Origin: Candidatus Terasakiella magnetica
Lineage (GTDB): Bacteria; Pseudomonadota; Alphaproteobacteria; Rhodospirillales; Terasakiellaceae
Assembly (NCBI RefSeq): GCF_900093605.1
Contig: NZ_FLYE01000044.1
Span: forward strand, 181,097 to 245,096
Reading direction: 5' to 3'
Length of the DNA stretch: 64,000 bases
This document shows positions 19,691 to 27,963 of the stretch, one piece after another. The notes beneath the pieces are model-generated. The model was not told the DNA's origin. It was given only the letters and a program-made list of their open reading frames with translations, and ran no database searches. Made by a program: the position numbers and the translations under genes. The stretch's first letter is position 1. Every line of letters starts with the position of its first letter.

Positions 19691-20446
19691 ATGAAAACCA
19701 TCGTTTATCAATCTTATCGCACAGAAAATGTCCCGCAATGGATTTCTAAATCCATGGATTCTGTTGCCCATTGGGCGGCCTTAAAAGGCTTTGATTATCG
19801 CTTTTACGGTGATGAGATGTTTGAACGGGTGCCCCAGTGGTATCGTGAAAAAACCAAAGATCGTTTGGTGGTTGCAACGGATTTGGGTCGATTAATGCTG
19901 GCAAAGGAACTGCTCTTAGAAGGTTATGAACGCGTGATTTGGTGTGATGCCGACATGCTGGTTTTTGCCCCGCAAGAATTTGATGTGCAGGTTCATGAGG
20001 AATATGCTTTTGGTCGTGAGGTCTGGATACAACAAGATGGCAAAGGCCGATTGAAAGCCTTTAACAAAATCCATAATGCCTTTTTTGTTTTTAGCGAAAA
20101 TAACAGTTTTCTCGATTTCTATATCCATTCCTGCCTTTCCATCATCAAGCGTATTGAAGGCCAAATGGTGCCGCAAATCGTTGGGCCGAAATTTCTCTCT
20201 GCCATTCATAATATTGTGGCCTGCCCCATTGTTGAAGAAGCTGGCATGTTTAGCCCCCTTGTGATGAAAGATATCCTTAATGGCGGGGGCAGGGCCTTGG
20301 ATTTGTTAAAAGAAAAAAGCCCAAGCCCTTTATATGCTGGCAATTTAAGTGCTTCTATGGAAGGGGCCGAAACCGATGGGGTCTGTTTGTCGCCCTTTGA
20401 TATGGAAAAAGCCTGTGAGCATTTGTTGGAAAAGGGGCGCCTTTAA
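19691..20446 (+). CDS. Glycosyltransferase-like protein with DxD motif
   Basis: 251 residues, not assigned to a named family. ATDLGRLMLAKELLLEGYERVIWCDADMLVF, split around residue 60-95, resembles the GT-A fold donor site with the metal-binding DAD. The C-terminal half has no clear landmark. There is no signal peptide. It ends one base before queG starts, so the two are translationally linked, although the functional connection is not obvious. Confidence 0.6.
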   Translation: MKTIVYQSYRTENVPQWISKSMDSVAHWAALKGFDYRFYGDEMFERVPQWYREKTKDRLVVATDLGRLMLAKELLLEGYERVIWCDADMLVFAPQEFDVQVHEEYAFGREVWIQQDGKGRLKAFNKIHNAFFVFSENNSFLDFYIHSCLSIIKRIEGQMVPQIVGPKFLSAIHNIVACPIVEEAGMFSPLVMKDILNGGGRALDLLKEKSPSPLYAGNLSASMEGAETDGVCLSPFDMEKACEHLLEKGRL

Positions 20447-21481
20447 ATGGAAGATGTGAAACAGACCATTCGTACCCTTGCCCTTGAAATGGGGTTTGAT
20501 GATATCGGTTTTTGTGTGGCACAAACAAGCAAGCAGCATAAGGATGATTTGAAAGAATTTAATGCGCGTGAGCTTTATGGCACCATGGAGTGGATGCAAA
20601 CCACCCAAGAGCGCCGCGCAGACCCGAAAGTGCTTTGGCCCGAGGCGAAATCCATCATTGTGTTAGGCATGAACTATGGGCCGAAAAATGATCCTCTCGC
20701 GCTGATTGATAACCCTGAAAAAGGCGTGATCAGCTGTTATGCCTATAATCGGGATTACCATGATACGGTGAAAAAACGCCTAAAAAGACTGGCACGCGAA
20801 ATGGTGGAGCGATGGGATGGTGAGCTCAAGGTCTTTGTCGATACCGCACCCGTTATGGAAAAACCACTTGCGGCCCAAACCCAATTGGGCTGGCAGGGTA
20901 AGCACACGTGCGTGGTCTCGCGCACCTATGGCTCATGGTTGTTTTTGGGAGAAATATATACCACGCTGGAACTTGAACCTGACGCGCCGCATAAAGATCA
21001 TTGTGGAAATTGTTCAAGCTGTTTGGATATCTGCCCAACGGATGCTTTTTTGGGCGAAAGCCAGATCGATGGGCGTAAATGTATTTCCTATCTCACCATT
21101 GAACATGATGGCATGATTGAGCCGGAGCTTGCCTTGAAAATGGGCAATCGGATTTATGGCTGTGATGATTGTCTTGCCATTTGCCCCTGGACTAAATTCA
21201 CCCAAACAACCAATGAAAAAGACTTCAAGCCACGGGTTGAATTTCTCGCCCCACGCTTGGGGGATTTGATTGAACTGGATGATCCGGCCTTTAGAGAGTT
21301 TTTTCGTGCTTCCCCTGTAAAACGTATCAAGCATCATCGCTTTATTCGCAATGTGATTATCGCAATTGTGAATTCAAAGCGGAATGATCTCTTTAAAAAA
21401 GTTGAAAAATGGGTTGATGATGACCATCATGTAATTGCCCAGACGGCGAAATGGGCGCTAAGCATTTTAGAAAAAGGATAA
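20447..21481 (+). CDS. queG: Epoxyqueuosine reductase
   Basis: 344 residues. QueG reduces epoxyqueuosine to queuosine in tRNA with a cobalamin cofactor and two 4Fe-4S clusters. The cluster motifs are CGNCSSCLDICPTDA and CDDCLAICPW, and the N-terminal segment TAPVMEKPLAAQTQLGWQGKH is diagnostic. It is placed in a run with the glycosyltransferase-like gene upstream. The ribosome-binding site lies inside that gene. Confidence 0.93.
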   Translation: MEDVKQTIRTLALEMGFDDIGFCVAQTSKQHKDDLKEFNARELYGTMEWMQTTQERRADPKVLWPEAKSIIVLGMNYGPKNDPLALIDNPEKGVISCYAYNRDYHDTVKKRLKRLAREMVERWDGELKVFVDTAPVMEKPLAAQTQLGWQGKHTCVVSRTYGSWLFLGEIYTTLELEPDAPHKDHCGNCSSCLDICPTDAFLGESQIDGRKCISYLTIEHDGMIEPELALKMGNRIYGCDDCLAICPWTKFTQTTNEKDFKPRVEFLAPRLGDLIELDDPAFREFFRASPVKRIKHHRFIRNVIIAIVNSKRNDLFKKVEKWVDDDHHVIAQTAKWALSILEKG

Positions 21482-21491
21482 GGGGAAAAAA

Positions 21492-22244
21492 ATGATATCA
21501 GTTTTAAAGGTATTTTTAATTACCCTGTTTCTCTTTAGCTCAAAACCTCTTGTCGCTCAGCCCCCAGAAATCCTGCGCCTTGTTGCCAATGAGTGGGAGC
21601 CTTATACGGGCGATCGTATCCTTAATCAGGGGCTGGCAACCGATATCGTCAGCACAGCACTGCGCCGGGCAGGTTATGATGTGATGGTCAATATCGTGCC
21701 GTGGACGCGCGCCTTAAAAGGGGTGGAAGCAGGTAATTATCACGGCATTATTGCAGCTTGGTATAATAAAGAGCGCGAAAAAAAGATGGTCTATAGCGAT
21801 CATTATTTGACCAATGATCTGGTGTTATTTAAGCGCAGTGAAGATCAAATCACGTTTGAAAGTCTTTCTGATCTAGAACCTTATACCATTGGGACGGTGC
21901 GCGATTATGCCTATGGGGAGGGGTTTGATACATCCCAGAAATTAAAGAAAAAGCCATCGCTTGATCTGCGCACAAACATTGTGCGGGTCTCAAACGGCTT
22001 GATCGATCTCTTTCCTGAAGATCGCTTTGTGGTGAAACATTTGCTCAATACCCGCTACCCTGAATATTTTGGAAAAATCGACTTTCTTGACAAACCGTTA
22101 TCGCAACGTACATTGCATATGACCATTTCAAAAAAGACAATGGATTATGAAAAGATTGTGCAGGACTTTAATCAACAGCTTGCTGCCATGAAGGCGGAAG
22201 GCTTGTTGGATAAACTGATCAAAAAACACAATCTTAACTTCTGA
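21492..22244 (+). CDS. Periplasmic solute-binding protein, SBP family 3-like
   Basis: 250 residues with an N-terminal signal peptide (about 1-22, ending VAQ). EILRLVANEWEPYTGDRILNQGLATDIVSTALRRAGYDV and the WTRALKGVEAGNYHGIIAAWYNKEREK region, read in pieces, are typical of the amino-acid-binding-like SBP_bac_3 fold. No ABC permease or ATPase is nearby. Such orphan proteins often act as stand-alone sensors or unassigned binding proteins. The ligand is unknown. Confidence 0.75.
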   Translation: MISVLKVFLITLFLFSSKPLVAQPPEILRLVANEWEPYTGDRILNQGLATDIVSTALRRAGYDVMVNIVPWTRALKGVEAGNYHGIIAAWYNKEREKKMVYSDHYLTNDLVLFKRSEDQITFESLSDLEPYTIGTVRDYAYGEGFDTSQKLKKKPSLDLRTNIVRVSNGLIDLFPEDRFVVKHLLNTRYPEYFGKIDFLDKPLSQRTLHMTISKKTMDYEKIVQDFNQQLAAMKAEGLLDKLIKKHNLNF

Positions 22245-22265
22245 TTTCAAGGGCTTAAGGCATCC

Positions 22266-23060
22266 ATGCAGCAGTATCTCGATCTTATGCGCCATGTGCG
22301 CGACACCGGTGTGTTTAAGAGTGACCGCACAGGAACCGGCACCTATAGTGTGTTTGGCTACCAGATGCGCTTTGATCTGAGCAAAGGATTCCCATGCCTG
22401 ACCACCAAGAAGCTGCATTTGCGCTCCATCATTCATGAACTTTTATGGTTCTTGCAAGGCGACACAAACATTAAATACCTCAAGGACAATAAGGTCTCTA
22501 TTTGGGATGAATGGGCCGATGAAAAGGGTGATCTTGGGCCTGTTTATGGCTATCAATGGCGCTCATGGCCCACACCTGATGGGGGGCATGTGGATCAGAT
22601 CAAGAAGCTGATTGAGCAGATTAAAAACACGCCTGATTCGCGCCGCCTGATTGTCTCTGCATGGAATGTGGCAAATATTGAAGATATGGCTTTACCGCCG
22701 TGTCATTGTCTTTTCCAGTTTTATGTGGCTGATGGCAAACTGTCTTGTCAGCTTTATCAGCGCAGCGCTGATATTTTCTTGGGCGTGCCGTTTAATATCG
22801 CTTCTTACGCCTTACTGACCATGATGATTGCCCAAGTCTGCGATCTTGAAGTGGGTGAATTTATCCATACTTTTGGGGATGCCCATCTTTATTCCAACCA
22901 TATGGAACAGACCGAGCTTCAGCTTTCGCGCACACCGGGCACGTTGCCCACATTGAAAATCAATCCTGATGTGAGTGATTTGTTTGACTTCACTTATGAT
23001 GATTTTGAGTTGGAGGATTATAACCCGCAAGGTCATATTTCTGCCCCGGTGGCGGTCTGA
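22266..23060 (+). CDS. thyA: Thymidylate synthase
   Basis: 264 residues, exactly the E. coli ThyA length. It methylates dUMP using 5,10-methylenetetrahydrofolate, producing dTMP and dihydrofolate. The folate and phosphate site [13 protein letters not shown], the catalytic Cys segment [32 protein letters not shown], and the C-terminal APVAV are all present. Its stop overlaps the folA start by one base, coupling dihydrofolate production with its reduction. Confidence 0.96.
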   Translation: MQQYLDLMRHVRDTGVFKSDRTGTGTYSVFGYQMRFDLSKGFPCLTTKKLHLRSIIHELLWFLQGDTNIKYLKDNKVSIWDEWADEKGDLGPVYGYQWRSWPTPDGGHVDQIKKLIEQIKNTPDSRRLIVSAWNVANIEDMALPPCHCLFQFYVADGKLSCQLYQRSADIFLGVPFNIASYALLTMMIAQVCDLEVGEFIHTFGDAHLYSNHMEQTELQLSRTPGTLPTLKINPDVSDLFDFTYDDFELEDYNPQGHISAPVAV

Positions 23061-23557
23061 TGCTGATCTCCATGATTGTTGCCGTGGCTGAAAATGGTGC
23101 CATTGGTAAAGGCAACAAAATGCTCTGGCATATCCCGGAAGACTTCAAATATTTTAAAGCCACCACCATGGGCAAGCCGATTATCATGGGGCGCAAAACT
23201 TATGAGTCCATCGGTCGCCCCTTACCCGGTCGCTTAAATGTGGTGATCACACGGGATAAAAGCTGGTTTGCACAAGGGGTTTCAACGGTTAATAGCCTGC
23301 GTGGCGCACTTAATCTAGCCAGTGATAATGCAAGCGAAGAGATTTTCATTGTTGGCGGTTCAACCATTTATGAACAGTCTATGCAATATGCTGAGCGTAT
23401 CCACATCACCGAAGTGCATGACACTTACGAGGCTGATGCCTTTTTCCCTAAATTGGATGATGCCGTGTGGAAAGAAGTCTCACGAGAAGACCATCAAGGC
23501 GATGGCGAGAAAAAGCCGGATTATAGCTTTGTTGTTTATGAACGAATAACACCATAA
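23060..23557 (+). CDS. folA: Dihydrofolate reductase
   Basis: 165 residues. It reduces dihydrofolate made by ThyA. The N-terminus [33 protein letters not shown], seen in pieces, the GRKTYESIGRPLPGR loop, IVGGSTIYEQ and the C-terminal barrel strands fit the chromosomal DHFR family. Its start overlaps the thyA stop (TGATG), so the pair is one operon. Confidence 0.95.
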   Translation: MLISMIVAVAENGAIGKGNKMLWHIPEDFKYFKATTMGKPIIMGRKTYESIGRPLPGRLNVVITRDKSWFAQGVSTVNSLRGALNLASDNASEEIFIVGGSTIYEQSMQYAERIHITEVHDTYEADAFFPKLDDAVWKEVSREDHQGDGEKKPDYSFVVYERITP

Positions 23558-23631
23558 AAGGTAAGCGCTCTTACTTTTCGTTGAAGAGCTAATTTTGGTT
23601 CCCATCTATATACTCTTAAAGGGGGGCGGAT

Positions 23632-25452
23632 ATGAACCAAAGCATTCAGCGTATTTTTGTGACATTGGGCTTTATTACGCTGAGTGTCATAATCATTTCA
23701 TTCGTCGTGAATGATTTTCTAAATTATCGCCATAAAATTGCTGAGACGGTCCGGCTCAATGGGGCTTTGATTGAGAAAGCGACAGATCAGTATTTTATTA
23801 CCTACAAGAAAATATTCAGCGCCTTGCGTGAACATAGGTGTGTTTTAACCAAAGAGACTGACGCCTGTTCAAACTTGTTCAATCGATTGAATGAGACCTA
23901 TCCCTTTATTGAAAATTTCGCAGCTGTAGATAAAAGCGGATTGTTTTTTGCCTCAGGGCAAAAATTTAACCGCGAAAAGCCGCCTTCTATTTCACATTTG
24001 CCTTTTTTCCAATTGCTGAAACAAGGCCAACTCCATTATGTGATGGACCCGCACATTGGCCCCATTAGTAAGGAACATGTAACCGGACTGGTTATTCCTA
24101 TCCTTAAAGAGGGACGTTTTGATGGCTTGCTCGGGGCATCTATTCGCACGCAGGAAATTCAACAGGTCTGGCGCGAAGTGACAATCGCGTCATGGAATGG
24201 GGTGGGGATTGTAAATCGAAAAGGTGATGTGATTTTTCAATCAAGCGAGAGTTTGCAAGGGCAGCTTTTAGAAATCGCAAAATTTTTACAGGGTGAGGAT
24301 ATTACCAAAGGCCCTAGTCGCTCTTTTGTCACAAATAGAGGGGCCTCGTTAGAGCTTTATGGTTTAGAATCGGCAGTCTCAGGTTGGAAGGTGATTTCAT
24401 TTTATTCAAGAGATGATCTTCTGTCTGGTTATCTGGAGGAAAACTCATGGGTCTTGGTTGTTCTTATTCCTGCATTGGCTTTGCTGATCACTTCATTGCT
24501 GTTGTTTTCAAAATATCAGGAAGCTGCCTCAAGCCGGATGCATTTGGTGAGCCAGCTTCAATATAGCGAGCAAAGGTTTCGTGATTTTGCCAATGCGGCG
24601 TCTGATTGGTTTTGGGAAACCGATAATGAGCATATTTTATCTTTTACCTCAGCTGTTGAAGAAGGCAGTGAGCGAAACTTAAGCCTGCCGGAAGAAACGG
24701 TAGGAAAATCCCTTAAGGATTTAGCTTGGAAAATTGAAAAAGATGACGACAAAGAAAGCTTTGGAAATGTCATCAGAAAACGTGAGCCGTTTAGAAATAT
24801 CGAATTTAAAGTCGAGGATAAAAATGGCAAAACCCATTATTGGACGGCCAGTGGCGGCCCCATGTTTGATAGTAATCAAAAGTTTCAAGGCTATCGCGGT
24901 ATTGCCGATGACATAACCAAGGCAAAAGATGCGCAGAAGAAAATTGAATTTCTCGCCAACCATGACGCTTTAACGGGCCTACCTTCTTTGCGCTTGGGGA
25001 TGGACCGTTTGCAGCATGATATTGCCTTGGCAAAACGTAATAAGACGTTTGTCTGCGTCCTGTTTATCGATTTGGATGGTTTTAAGGCGGTTAATGACAC
25101 GCTCGGCCATAAGGCAGGTGATCAGGTTCTAAAAGAGATTGCCGGACGCCTAAACCAATGTGTGCGTGAAACCGATACGGTAGCGCGCATTGGCGGAGAT
25201 GAGTTCTTGGTTATTTTGCCCAATCTAAATGCGCCTGAAAATGCCTATGATGTTGCACAGGCCATTGTTGAGCAGGCGGCACGGGAAATTCACCATGGTG
25301 AGAAAACAGCGCAAGTAGGGGCCAGTGTGGGAATTGCGGTTTATCCCGATGATGGGGTGGACCCGGAAGAACTTATCCATAATGCCGATGAGGCCATGTA
25401 TAAGGTTAAACATTCGGGGAAATCTAACTTCTCAATGGCGAGCAATTCTTAA
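23632..25452 (+). CDS. Cache-PAS diguanylate cyclase
   Basis: 606 residues. A first membrane helix (about 8-30), a periplasmic cache-type sensor (about 35-275), a second helix (about 278-298), a PAS/PAC region (about 315-430) and a GGDEF domain (about 440-600) are visible. The active-site loop is intact as RIGGDEF, and FIDLDGFKAVNDTLGHKAGD precedes it, so it should make cyclic di-GMP. No EAL domain follows. The input ligand is unknown. Confidence 0.9.
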   Translation: MNQSIQRIFVTLGFITLSVIIISFVVNDFLNYRHKIAETVRLNGALIEKATDQYFITYKKIFSALREHRCVLTKETDACSNLFNRLNETYPFIENFAAVDKSGLFFASGQKFNREKPPSISHLPFFQLLKQGQLHYVMDPHIGPISKEHVTGLVIPILKEGRFDGLLGASIRTQEIQQVWREVTIASWNGVGIVNRKGDVIFQSSESLQGQLLEIAKFLQGEDITKGPSRSFVTNRGASLELYGLESAVSGWKVISFYSRDDLLSGYLEENSWVLVVLIPALALLITSLLLFSKYQEAASSRMHLVSQLQYSEQRFRDFANAASDWFWETDNEHILSFTSAVEEGSERNLSLPEETVGKSLKDLAWKIEKDDDKESFGNVIRKREPFRNIEFKVEDKNGKTHYWTASGGPMFDSNQKFQGYRGIADDITKAKDAQKKIEFLANHDALTGLPSLRLGMDRLQHDIALAKRNKTFVCVLFIDLDGFKAVNDTLGHKAGDQVLKEIAGRLNQCVRETDTVARIGGDEFLVILPNLNAPENAYDVAQAIVEQAAREIHHGEKTAQVGASVGIAVYPDDGVDPEELIHNADEAMYKVKHSGKSNFSMASNS

Positions 25453-25453
25453 A

Positions 25454-25490
25454 CAAAAAAAGAGGAGGCAAAATGCACCTCCTCTTTTTT
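25454..25490. terminator. Bidirectional terminator
   Basis: AAAAAAGAGGAGG (25456-25468) pairs with CCTCCTCTTTTTT (25478-25490) over a short loop. It separates the convergent GGDEF and lysK genes and has a T tract in both directions. Confidence 0.92.
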
Positions 25491-25509
25491 AAATTAAGCT
25501 TGTTGAGCC

Positions 25510-27114
25510 TTAGCCATCAAGGCTTTCACCAGCCAGCACCTTACCGATTAACTCACAGCTTTTATCAAGGCCGTAAAGGGCAAAGAAAGAGCCCATGCGT
25601 GGGCCTGTTTCCTGACCGAGCAGAATCTCATAAAGGCAACCAAACCATTCACGCAGGTTCTCATAGTTATGTTCTTTACCAACCGTGTAAACTTCGGTTT
25701 GAACATCTTCACCGGATGTATCTGCCCCAAGAGCTTCAAGCTTGGCTTTCAGGTCTTGCAGGGCAGCAAGTTCACCATCAGTAGGTTTGCGGAACTTTTT
25801 GTTGGGTTTTACGAAATCTTGGTAATAGTTAATCGCATAACCCACCAACTGGTCCAGAACCGGGCTGTTTTCAGCTGAGGCATCAGAATTATAGCTTTTG
25901 ATGAATTCCCAGATCACATTCTTGTCTTCTGTGTGAAGAACAGAAACGAGGTTGAGCAACATGTTAAAGCTTAAGGAGTGGCTGTCAGCCTGTGGGTGAC
26001 CATTATGGACATGCCATGCCGGGCTATCCAGTTTTTTAGCATCTTCAAGCGAATCGAATTTTTGAACGTGGTTAACATATTCATCAACCGCTTTTGGGAT
26101 CACATCAAAATGCAGGCGTTTTGCTGTTTTTGGTTTTTGATACATGAAATAGGAAAGCGTTTCAGGCGGGGCGTAGCGCAACCATTCTTCCATAGAAAGA
26201 CCATTGCCTTTTGATTTGGAGATTTTCTCACCCTTTTCATCAAGGAACAGCTCGTAAGTAAATTGTACAGGGGGCTTACCGCCAATCGCACGGCAGATTT
26301 TGGATGAAAGATTTTGCGAATCGATCAAATCCTTACCAGCCATCTCATAATTTACGCCCAATGCGGTCCAACGCATGGCCCAATCGGCTTTCCATTGGCA
26401 TTTAACCGCACCGCCAGTGACTTTGGTTTCTACTTCTTTACCTGCTTCATTGAGGTAAACCATGGTGCCCGCATCCGGGTTGGTATCCACCACTTTTGCC
26501 AAAAGAACTTTGCCACTTTCTGCATCAACAGGCAGCAACGGGCTGTAGGTTGCGCGGCGCTCTTCCCCCAATGTGGGGCGAATAACGTTACACACAGCTT
26601 CATGATTGCGCAAAATAGAAAGAAGCGTTTCGTCAAACTGGCCGTCTTTATAACATTGGGTCGCACTGCGAAATTCATAGTCAAAACCAAACTGGTCAAG
26701 GAAGTTACACAGGCGGTTGTTGTTATGCTCGCCAAAGCTTGGGTGTGTGCCAAACGGGTCAGGCACGACCGTGAGCGGCTTGCCCAGATGGGGTTCAAGC
26801 AATTCTTTATTGGGGATATTGTCCGGAACTTTGCGCAAGCCGTCCATATCATCTGAAAATGCGATCAGTTTGGTTGGCATACCGTCTGAGAGGATTTGAA
26901 AGGCGCGCATGACCATTGTGGTGCGCGAAACTTCACCAAAGGTGCCAATATGAGGCAAGCCAGAAGGGCCGTAGCCTGTTTCAAAAAGGACATAGCCCTT
27001 TTCAGGCACCTTACCATTAAGACGTTTAAGGATATTGCGAGCCTCAACAAAGGGCCATGCTTTAGAGTGATGTGCGGCTTCGCGCGCGTGTAGTGCAGGT
27101 GCATCTGACGGCAT
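25510..27114 (-). CDS. lysK: Lysyl-tRNA synthetase, class I
   Basis: 534 residues of the class I LysRS, the type shared by archaea and many alphaproteobacteria, unlike the class II enzyme of most bacteria. The HIGH-like motif is in GPSGLPHIGTFGEV (about 48-61) and the KMSKS-like motif is KISKSKGNG (about 295-303). It charges tRNA-Lys in the cytoplasm. It is well separated from neighbours and ends at a bidirectional terminator. No class II lysS occurs in this window. Confidence 0.94.
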   Translation of the reverse strand: MPSDAPALHAREAAHHSKAWPFVEARNILKRLNGKVPEKGYVLFETGYGPSGLPHIGTFGEVSRTTMVMRAFQILSDGMPTKLIAFSDDMDGLRKVPDNIPNKELLEPHLGKPLTVVPDPFGTHPSFGEHNNNRLCNFLDQFGFDYEFRSATQCYKDGQFDETLLSILRNHEAVCNVIRPTLGEERRATYSPLLPVDAESGKVLLAKVVDTNPDAGTMVYLNEAGKEVETKVTGGAVKCQWKADWAMRWTALGVNYEMAGKDLIDSQNLSSKICRAIGGKPPVQFTYELFLDEKGEKISKSKGNGLSMEEWLRYAPPETLSYFMYQKPKTAKRLHFDVIPKAVDEYVNHVQKFDSLEDAKKLDSPAWHVHNGHPQADSHSLSFNMLLNLVSVLHTEDKNVIWEFIKSYNSDASAENSPVLDQLVGYAINYYQDFVKPNKKFRKPTDGELAALQDLKAKLEALGADTSGEDVQTEVYTVGKEHNYENLREWFGCLYEILLGQETGPRMGSFFALYGLDKSCELIGKVLAGESLDG

Positions 27115-27336
27115 TTTGCAAATTTCCTTAAAAACTAAATCTTTACATTTGGAAGCCCCTATATTAAGGGGTTGGCAAAACTAAGGCGAAGCATATGTTT
27201 CGTCAATAGTTACAAGCCTACGGGGTGCATAAAATGTACCCTTATCCAAATGCTGTAATGGAAAACTTGAAATTTATCTAAAAAGATTCCATAATAGTGC
27301 ACAACAGAATGTATTTTTTATTAGGAGAGAACTCCG

Positions 27337-27822
27337 ATGGGTAACAACATGACAATTACGTCCAGCGATGGACGCGTCGATGTGGTCCAAGCCCCGGATG
27401 GACTACAAGCCGACAGTAGCGGCAATCAAGGATATCAACAAGGCAGCGGTCATGCAGCCGAGGTTGAAGATATTGTCAGTATTGGAATCGCTATCTCAAC
27501 AGCCGAAAAACTAAAGGCAGCTCAAGACGAAGTTGAGCTGATGAAAGTTCTTGGCATGGATGAAGATAAGGCCCGTGAAATTATGGGTCAGCATCACAAG
27601 CCACTTCCTGGTGAAAACATTGGTAAAGAAGACTATATGTTTGATGCCGTTCGTGAAGTTGTGATTGATATGCTTTCAGCCAATATCGGTAATGAGGATG
27701 AAGTTGTGGTTTTCAGAACTTTTGAATCCCGCCTTGCTGATAAAATCCGTGAGAAAGAAAGTGATCCAGTAAACCGCGAACAGAATGCCGATGGTATTGG
27801 TGGTGACGAAGGGTCTGAATAA
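27337..27822 (+). CDS. Hypothetical protein, 161 residues
   Basis: ATG 27337 follows TTAGGAGAGAACTCCG, a strong ribosome-binding site, so this is very likely expressed. The product is acidic and soluble. It has a low-complexity Gly/Gln/Ser-rich stretch (about 22-40), a helical middle with IGIAISTAEKLKAAQDEVELMKVLG, a segment GENIGKEDYMFDAVREVVIDML, and a charged tail ending GGDEGSE. I do not recognise a family. The last residues resemble the string GGDE by chance and are not a cyclase site. Stand-alone gene. Confidence 0.7.
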   Translation: MGNNMTITSSDGRVDVVQAPDGLQADSSGNQGYQQGSGHAAEVEDIVSIGIAISTAEKLKAAQDEVELMKVLGMDEDKAREIMGQHHKPLPGENIGKEDYMFDAVREVVIDMLSANIGNEDEVVVFRTFESRLADKIREKESDPVNREQNADGIGGDEGSE

Positions 27823-27963
27823 GGCTTTTTAAGTTAAGTTCTAGGTTTTAAGTGGTGCTCAAGAATTGGCTTGGCACCCATTGGCATGTCTGGGGTTTAA
27901 AAAAAGTATTATTGCTTAAAGCTGATACTGGAATTTGCAGGTCACGCAGGCTATTGTGTCGCC

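Noticed and set aside
27800-27822. GGDE string at the end of the 161-residue protein
   Set aside because: It lies in a charged tail without any cyclase fold around it, so it is a chance match.
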